From the NCBI RefSeq assembly GCF_002001105.1, contig NZ_MUNP01000043.1:124001-188000 (forward strand): DNA of 64,000 nt. The letters run 5' to 3'. Every line of letters begins with the position of its first letter. Position 1 is the stretch's first letter. The translations under genes and the position numbers were made by a program. Origin of the DNA: Rhodanobacter sp. C06. GTDB lineage: Bacteria; Pseudomonadota; Gammaproteobacteria; Xanthomonadales; Rhodanobacteraceae. The notes under the pieces were generated by a model. The model was not told the DNA's origin, made no database searches, and saw nothing but the letters and a program-made list of their open reading frames with translations. Of the stretch, positions 59,727 to 64,000 are shown piece by piece.

Positions 59727-60512
59727 TCAGTGGAAGGCGGCGGTAGCGGGTGCGCGGCAGGTCAGGCGCAGCACCAGTGCGTCGGGCAGGTGGTTGCGCT
59801 GGCCGATGCTGGCCAGCGTGGTGCCGGGTTTGCGGATGCGGCGGTCGTCCGCGCAGGCGTCGGCACCATGGTCGAGCAGGCGGCTCACGATGGGGGCGTC
59901 GCCGTTGACCACGGCTGCGGTCAAGGCATCGGCCACGTTCGGCGCCGCGCGTGCCATGACGTTGGCGTGGTGGTGGAGCAACACGTCGAGCGTGGCGGTG
60001 TCGCCGCACACGACGGCGAGCGGCAGGGCAGGGCCGACCAGGTTGCCATGGTTGTTCATGACGCCGGCCGACTGGAGCCCTTTCGCCACGCCGGGACCGA
60101 AGCGCGGGTCGTGTGCCATGGCGCTCACGGTCTGCGGGTAGAAGCTGCCTTTGAGAGGCGGCAGCCGTACCGGTTCGTCCACCGCGGCGCCGTCGTCCAG
60201 CAGGCCATCGACCACGGCCGGCTGGTAGGCGTTGGCTGCGGTGAGCATGGCGGCCTGGCGCCAATGCGCCTGCTCGGCCGCGGGCAACGCGGCGAGACCC
60301 TGGCGCACCTGCGGCAGCTTGCCGTCGATGGCATCGGCCATCACCGCCGCCACGGCGGGCGGGGCATCGTAGAGGTCGTGCTGCCAGAGTCCGCGGATCG
60401 TGGGCAATGCCTGCCGGCAGAGGTTGGCGCTGCTGGCGGGCGCCGGTTCCGCGGCGATGGCGGATTGCAGCGCGCAGAGCGCGCAAGCGATCAGGGCGAG
60501 ACGAGCAAGCAT
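59727..60512 (-). CDS. Exported ankyrin-repeat protein
   Basis: The 261-aa product has a signal peptide ([17 protein letters not shown], cut near IAA-E). From about residue 90 there are three or four ankyrin-like repeats, for example [40 protein letters not shown] and [19 protein letters not shown]. Repeats in secreted ankyrin proteins mediate protein binding; the partner is unknown. Two Cys near the start of the mature part and one near the end could pair. Located 121 bp downstream of... the gshA start region on the same strand, in a separate unit. Confidence 0.75.
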   Translation of the reverse strand: MLARLALIACALCALQSAIAAEPAPASSANLCRQALPTIRGLWQHDLYDAPPAVAAVMADAIDGKLPQVRQGLAALPAAEQAHWRQAAMLTAANAYQPAVVDGLLDDGAAVDEPVRLPPLKGSFYPQTVSAMAHDPRFGPGVAKGLQSAGVMNNHGNLVGPALPLAVVCGDTATLDVLLHHHANVMARAAPNVADALTAAVVNGDAPIVSRLLDHGADACADDRRIRKPGTTLASIGQRNHLPDALVLRLTCRAPATAAFH

Positions 60513-60641
60513 TCCGTGTTTCCTCGTGGGGCGGCTTTGGCCGGCCGCGCGCGACGAGTCTGGAACGGGATGCTGAGGCTGGCAAGTGATGCGGAAGGGC
60601 GAGGTGGTCGCGGTTTCGAAGCCAAAACCCTTGCCGAATGT

Positions 60642-60659
60642 CGGGAAAGTGCTTTCCCG
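60642..60659. terminator. Short hairpin downstream of rho
   Basis: CGGGAAAG pairs with CTTTCCCG around TG. It lies between the rho stop and the ankyrin gene start. The 270-bp gap 60513-60782 contains this hairpin, the larger repeat at 60705-60735 and no gene. Confidence 0.4.
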
Positions 60660-60704
60660 GACTTTCCCGGCCCGCCGAGTCCGGAAGGGCGCCGGACCCG
60701 GCTC

Positions 60705-60735
60705 CGCGGATCGATCGCTGGTCGATCGATCCGCG
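60705..60735. terminator. 13-bp perfect inverted repeat after rho
   Basis: CGCGGATCGATCG pairs with CGATCGATCCGCG around CTGGT, 47 bp past the rho stop (minus strand). It has the GC-rich stem of a terminator, but no T run follows on the minus strand. It may end or stabilise the rho transcript. Confidence 0.5.
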
Positions 60736-60782
60736 AGCGGTCCGTCCGTGGAACCCGCTGACCGGCTGGCTGCGCCAGTCGT

Positions 60783-62498
60783 TCAGCGCTTCATCGAATT
60801 GAAGAACTCGTCGTTGGACTTGGTGTTCTTCATCTTGTCGAGCATGAACTCCATCGCGGCCAGCTCGTCCATCGGGTGCAGCAGTTTCCGCAGGATCCAG
60901 ATCTTGGCCAGCATGTCCGGCTCGATCAGCAGGTCCTCGCGGCGGGTGCCGGAGCGGTTGATGTCGATCGCCGGGTACACGCGCTTCTCGGAAATGCGGC
61001 GGCTCAGGTGCACTTCCATGTTGCCGGTGCCCTTGAACTCCTCGTAGATCACCTCGTCCATCTTGCTGCCGGTGTCGGTCAGCGCGGTGCCGATGATGGT
61101 GAGGCTGCCGCCTTCCTCCACGTTGCGCGCGGCGCCGAAGAAGCGCTTGGGGCGCTGCAGCGCGTTCGCGTCCACGCCGCCGGTGAGCACCTTGCCGGAG
61201 CTGGGCACCACGGTGTTGTAGGCGCGGGCGAGGCGGGTGATGGAGTCGAGCAGGATCACCACGTCGCGCTTGTGTTCCACCAGGCGCTTGGCGCGCTCGA
61301 TCACCATCTCGGCCACCTGCACGTGCCGGACCGCGGGTTCATCGAATGTCGAGCTGATCACCTCGGCGCGCACGGTGCGGGCGATTTCGGTGACTTCCTC
61401 CGGGCGCTCGTCCACCAGCAGGATGATGACGTGCGCGTCGGGGTGGTTGTACTGGATCGCCTGCGCGATGTTCTGCAGCATCATCGTCTTGCCGGACTTC
61501 GGCTGCGACACGATCAGCGCGCGCTGGCCCTTGCCGATGGGGGCGATGAGGTCGAGGATGCGGCCGGTGATGTCCTCGCTCGAACCGTTGCCGCGCTCCA
61601 GCTTGAAGGCCTTGCGCGGGAACAGCGGGGTGAGGTTCTCGAACAGCATCTTGTTCTTGGACGCTTCCGGCGGATCGCCGTTGATATCGTCCACGCGCAG
61701 CATCGCGAAGTAGCGCTCGCCTTCCTTGGGGTGGCGCACGCGCCCGGTGATGTAGTCGCCGGTGCGCAGGTTGAAGCGGCGGATCTGGCTGGGGCTGACG
61801 TAGATGTCGTCGGGGCCGGCCAGGTAGGATTCGTCGGCCGAGCGCATGAAGCCGAAGCCGTCCTGCAGGATCTCCAGCACGCCCTCGGCCCAGATGCCGC
61901 CGCCGGAGCGGGCGTGCGCCTTGAGGATGGAGAAGACCACGTCCTGGCGGCGGGCGCGCGCCACGCCTTCCTGGATGCCCAGCGATTCGGCGAACGCGAT
62001 CAGCTGCGGCGCCTTCATGCGCTTCAGCTCGGTGAGGTTGATCAGGCGGTCGTCCGCACCCGGATCGGCGTTGTCGTCGTCCATCGGCAGGCCGTGCGGG
62101 TTGTTGTAGCGCGGGTTGTTGTTGCCACCGCCGCCGCCTTGCGGGCGCTGTTGCTGGTTGCGCTCGTGGCGGCGGCGCCGGCCGCGGCCCTCGCGCTGCT
62201 CGTTGTTGCGGTTGTTGCCGTTGTTCTGGCCTTGCCCCTGCGGGTTCTGCGGCTGGCCCGGCGCACGTGCCTCCGGTGCGCCGGCGGCTTCGCCGGCGGG
62301 CGCGGCCGGTGCGGCGGCGGGTGGCGGCACCGGTGCGGGTTGCTCGAACAGCGGCGCAGTGGTCGCTGCCGGTGCTTGCGCTTCGCCGGCGGCCGGCTTG
62401 GCGCCGCGCGACTGGCGACGCGGTGCGCGCGGACGCGACTCGGTCGGGTTCTCGGCGCCGCCGGCGTCGTTCGGGGTGGTGTTATCGGTATCGGACAC
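60783..62498 (-). CDS. rho: Transcription termination factor Rho with long N-terminal insertion
   Basis: Rho is the hexameric RNA helicase that ends transcription. The GTG at 62498 has GAGG nine bases upstream and gives 571 aa, about 150 more than E. coli Rho. Residues 20-152 are low complexity: first Pro/Ala rich, then Gly/Asn/Gln/Arg rich ([24 protein letters not shown]). The normal fold follows: Rho-N ([20 protein letters not shown]) near 153, cold-shock RNP1 DGFGFMR at 213-219, Walker A PKSGKT at 333-338, and [15 protein letters not shown]. An in-frame ATG-like start upstream (62555) is possible. trxA lies 157 bp upstream on the same strand. Confidence 0.96.
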   Translation of the reverse strand: MSDTDNTTPNDAGGAENPTESRPRAPRRQSRGAKPAAGEAQAPAATTAPLFEQPAPVPPPAAAPAAPAGEAAGAPEARAPGQPQNPQGQGQNNGNNRNNEQREGRGRRRRHERNQQQRPQGGGGGNNNPRYNNPHGLPMDDDNADPGADDRLINLTELKRMKAPQLIAFAESLGIQEGVARARRQDVVFSILKAHARSGGGIWAEGVLEILQDGFGFMRSADESYLAGPDDIYVSPSQIRRFNLRTGDYITGRVRHPKEGERYFAMLRVDDINGDPPEASKNKMLFENLTPLFPRKAFKLERGNGSSEDITGRILDLIAPIGKGQRALIVSQPKSGKTMMLQNIAQAIQYNHPDAHVIILLVDERPEEVTEIARTVRAEVISSTFDEPAVRHVQVAEMVIERAKRLVEHKRDVVILLDSITRLARAYNTVVPSSGKVLTGGVDANALQRPKRFFGAARNVEEGGSLTIIGTALTDTGSKMDEVIYEEFKGTGNMEVHLSRRISEKRVYPAIDINRSGTRREDLLIEPDMLAKIWILRKLLHPMDELAAMEFMLDKMKNTKSNDEFFNSMKR

Positions 62499-62655
62499 GG
62501 GCAAACCTCGCGGGGCGCCGTTGGGAAACAGGAGGGAAGGTGTGCGTCGCGCCAAGGAGGGCGCAGGGGGATCGGGACGATCCCGGCAGACGCGGAAAGC
62601 AATCTAGCACCCGCCGCGCACGGCCGTAAAGCGCGCGGCGGGTGAAAAACGGCGC

Positions 62656-62982
62656 TCAGAGCGCCTTGTCGATCATCTGGGCCAGCTGACCCTTGCTGAC
62701 GGCGCCGATCTGGGTGGCCTCGACCTTGCCGTTCTTGAACACCATCAGGGTAGGGATGCCGCGCACGCCGTAGGTGCGGGGGGTCTTCTGGTTGTGGTCG
62801 ATGTTGATCTTCACGATGCGCAGCTTGCCCTGGTACTGGCCGGCCAGCTCGTCGAGGATCGGCGCGATGGCCTTGCACGGGCCGCACCATTCGGCCCAGA
62901 AATCCAGCAGCACGGGGGTGTCGGATTGCAGTACTTCCTGCTCGAAGGCGTCGTCGCTCACATGGGTAATCAGGTCGCTCAC
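62656..62982 (-). CDS. trxA: Thioredoxin
   Basis: Thioredoxin is the general cytoplasmic disulfide reductase; it would also serve the fRMsr at 53436. The GTG at 62982 has GGAG seven bases upstream and gives 108 aa, the length of E. coli TrxA. The active site is WCGPC with Cys33 and Cys36 in [17 protein letters not shown]; the cis-Pro loop [14 protein letters not shown] is present. It precedes rho on the minus strand and is divergent from rhlB, an arrangement known in gammaproteobacteria. Confidence 0.97.
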   Translation of the reverse strand: MSDLITHVSDDAFEQEVLQSDTPVLLDFWAEWCGPCKAIAPILDELAGQYQGKLRIVKINIDHNQKTPRTYGVRGIPTLMVFKNGKVEATQIGAVSKGQLAQMIDKAL

Positions 62983-63175
62983 CGGGGTCTCCGAAAGGCG
63001 GGTGGAAGGAAGGTTTGGCGACCACGCGGCCAGCATCGGCTACACTGGGGTGCCCATGAAGCGCGGGTCGAACCGGGAAAGAGGGGTTTTGGCCATTGCG
63101 GCCCGGAACCTCATTGCAACGTAACTCGGGGCGCGATTCAAGCGATTCAAGGGCGGCAACGGACGGTTCCGTTGA

Positions 63176-63247
63176 CATAGGCGAGGCGGCTCAAGCGTTT
63201 GCGTAGCAAACGCGCAGATACGGGTCCGTCGAGTCGTTTCGCCTATG
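63176..63247. ncRNA. Candidate structured RNA or palindromic element between trxA and rhlB
   Basis: Bases 63176-63192 (CATAGGCGAGGCGGCTC) pair with 63231-63247 (GAGTCGTTTCGCCTATG) in a continuous 17-bp helix, 14 Watson-Crick and 3 G-T pairs. Inside it are a perfect 8-bp hairpin, GCGTTTGC-GTA-GCAAACGC (63195-63213), and a weaker ACG/CGT hairpin (63220-63229), together a three-way junction. A TTGACA box lies at 63172-63177. It is about 195 bp from both the trxA and rhlB starts. I do not recognise a known family. It could be a leader element, a small RNA or a REP-like DNA palindrome. Confidence 0.5.
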
Positions 63248-63442
63248 CCAGCGGGACTGCCGGTTGCACTGCAACCGTTTCGGCGCCCTCCGCGGCTTCG
63301 GAGCGCCGGCCGGCGAGCCTGCTCGCCGCCGTGCGCTGCGTACCGCCGCGCGCCGCTCATCCCACCGCTCCGTGTCCGCCTCCGGCGGCGGAGCCGGGCC
63401 GGCTTCGACGCCTGTGCCCGCATCCCACCGGCTTTTCCTTCC
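63248..63442 (+). promoter_or_regulatory. rhlB: Hairpin-rich 5' leader of rhlB
   Basis: No gene is seen here. Stems include CGGTTGCA-C-TGCAACCG (63261-63277) and CGGCGAG-CCTG-CTCGCCG (63311-63328). With the element at 63176-63247 they form a structured leader before the helicase start. DEAD-box helicase genes are sometimes autoregulated through such leaders. The trxA side of the gap (62983-63171) has a direct repeat GCGATTCAA GCGATTCAA near 63133-63150 and nothing else clear. Confidence 0.4.
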
Positions 63443-64000
63443 ATGTCGCAAACCGTACTCACCGATACCTTCTTCACCAACTTCGAACTTCATCCGCTGC
63501 TGCAGCAAGGCCTGGCTGACGCCGGCTTCACCCGCTGCACGCCGATCCAGGAACTGACCCTGCCGGTGGCGCTGGCCGGCCGCGACGTCGCCGGCCAGGC
63601 GCAGACCGGCACCGGCAAGACCTGCGCCTTCCTGGTCGCGCTGATGAACCGCCTGCTGACCACGCCCGCGGTGGCCGAGCGCAAGGACACCGACCCGCGC
63701 GCGCTGGTGATCGCGCCCACCCGCGAGCTGGCGATCCAGATCGACAAGGATGCCCGCGCCATCGGTGCACGCACCGGCCTGAAGACCGCGCTGATCTACG
63801 GCGGCGTGGACTACGACAAGCAGCGCCAGCAGCTGCACGACGGCTGCGACATCATCATCGCCACGCCCGGCCGCCTGCTCGACTACTACAAGCAGCAGGT
63901 GTTCGGCTTCAACGGCGTCGAGGTGATGGTGATCGACGAGGCCGACCGCATGTTCGACCTCGGTTTCATCAAGGACGTGCGCTTCATCTTCCGCCGCCTG
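63443..64000 (+). CDS. rhlB: DEAD-box RNA helicase RhlB (5' part, runs off the window)
   Basis: The ATG at 63443 opens a frame that continues to the window end (186 codons). RhlB unwinds RNA, often in the degradosome. The visible part has the Q motif [23 protein letters not shown] (core FTRCTPIQ), Walker A AQTGTGKT (motif I), PTRELAIQI (Ia), GG (in IYGGVDY), ATPGRLLD (Ib) and [13 protein letters not shown] (motif II). The start [17 protein letters not shown] is close to Xanthomonas RhlB. Divergent from trxA across a 460-bp structured region. Confidence 0.95.
   Translation, partial: MSQTVLTDTFFTNFELHPLLQQGLADAGFTRCTPIQELTLPVALAGRDVAGQAQTGTGKTCAFLVALMNRLLTTPAVAERKDTDPRALVIAPTRELAIQIDKDARAIGARTGLKTALIYGGVDYDKQRQQLHDGCDIIIATPGRLLDYYKQQVFGFNGVEVMVIDEADRMFDLGFIKDVRFIFRRL

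Overview
The window is a gene-dense, high-GC chromosomal segment with no tRNA, rRNA, CRISPR array, prophage or complete insertion sequence that I can see. The gene content and order point to a gammaproteobacterium of the Xanthomonadales, most likely Rhodanobacteraceae. The main clues are coxC-DUF2909-surf1-ctaA-ctaB, rpsU-yqeY-dnaG, divergent trxA and rhlB, tandem lipoprotein-type dsbA genes, a Rho with a long N-terminal insertion, and REP-like palindromes built on GTAGGAGC. The assignment is inference from gene content, not a database match.

Layout: 1-6.8 kb is the end of an aa3-type cytochrome c oxidase locus (COX3, SURF1, an SCO-like CxxxC protein, heme A synthase, heme O synthase), interspersed with a secreted aspartic-protease/TPR protein and an EF-hand protein. 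6.8-11.9 kb holds an MgtA-type Mg2+ ATPase behind a long leader and a Na/Pi cotransporter with a PhoU tail. 12-20.2 kb is housekeeping (DedA, DnaG, YqeY, S21, TsaD, RluF) with small accessory genes. 20.3-22.9 kb has an ABC-2 exporter and a ferredoxin-NADP reductase. 23.3-29.4 kb is an archaic (spore-coat-U type) chaperone-usher pilus locus.

29.7-35.6 kb is an eight-gene operon in which seven consecutive genes are joined by 4-bp stop/start overlaps: a secreted hydrolase, two paralogous four-helix membrane proteins, a 66-aa XRE regulator, a TAP-like peptidase, a 57-aa hydrophobic protein and a NatAB-type ABC exporter. It is the best candidate here for an undescribed system. 35.7-46.4 kb has a hydrolase, ferrochelatase, a SYLF protein, TatABC, an LtaS/MdoB-like sulfatase, the CCA enzyme, a secreted unknown and a lytic transglycosylase. 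46.5-58.2 kb has a membrane-tethered GH17 glucanase, an SDR, an EEP nuclease, two DsbA proteins, cytochrome c4, EngB, a free-Met-R-sulfoxide reductase, a TMEM175-like channel with BioD, and a lipoprotein M3 peptidase. 58.2-64 kb has GshA, an ankyrin protein, Rho, thioredoxin and the start of RhlB.

The most notable noncoding signals are: a 72-nt element with a 17-bp closing helix between trxA and rhlB; a roughly 600-nt mgtA leader with a 68-codon ORF and a terminator-like hairpin; an 8-bp operator palindrome at the start of the eight-gene operon; a CRP/Clp-like site in the pilus locus; and REP palindromes that supply the stop codons of two genes.
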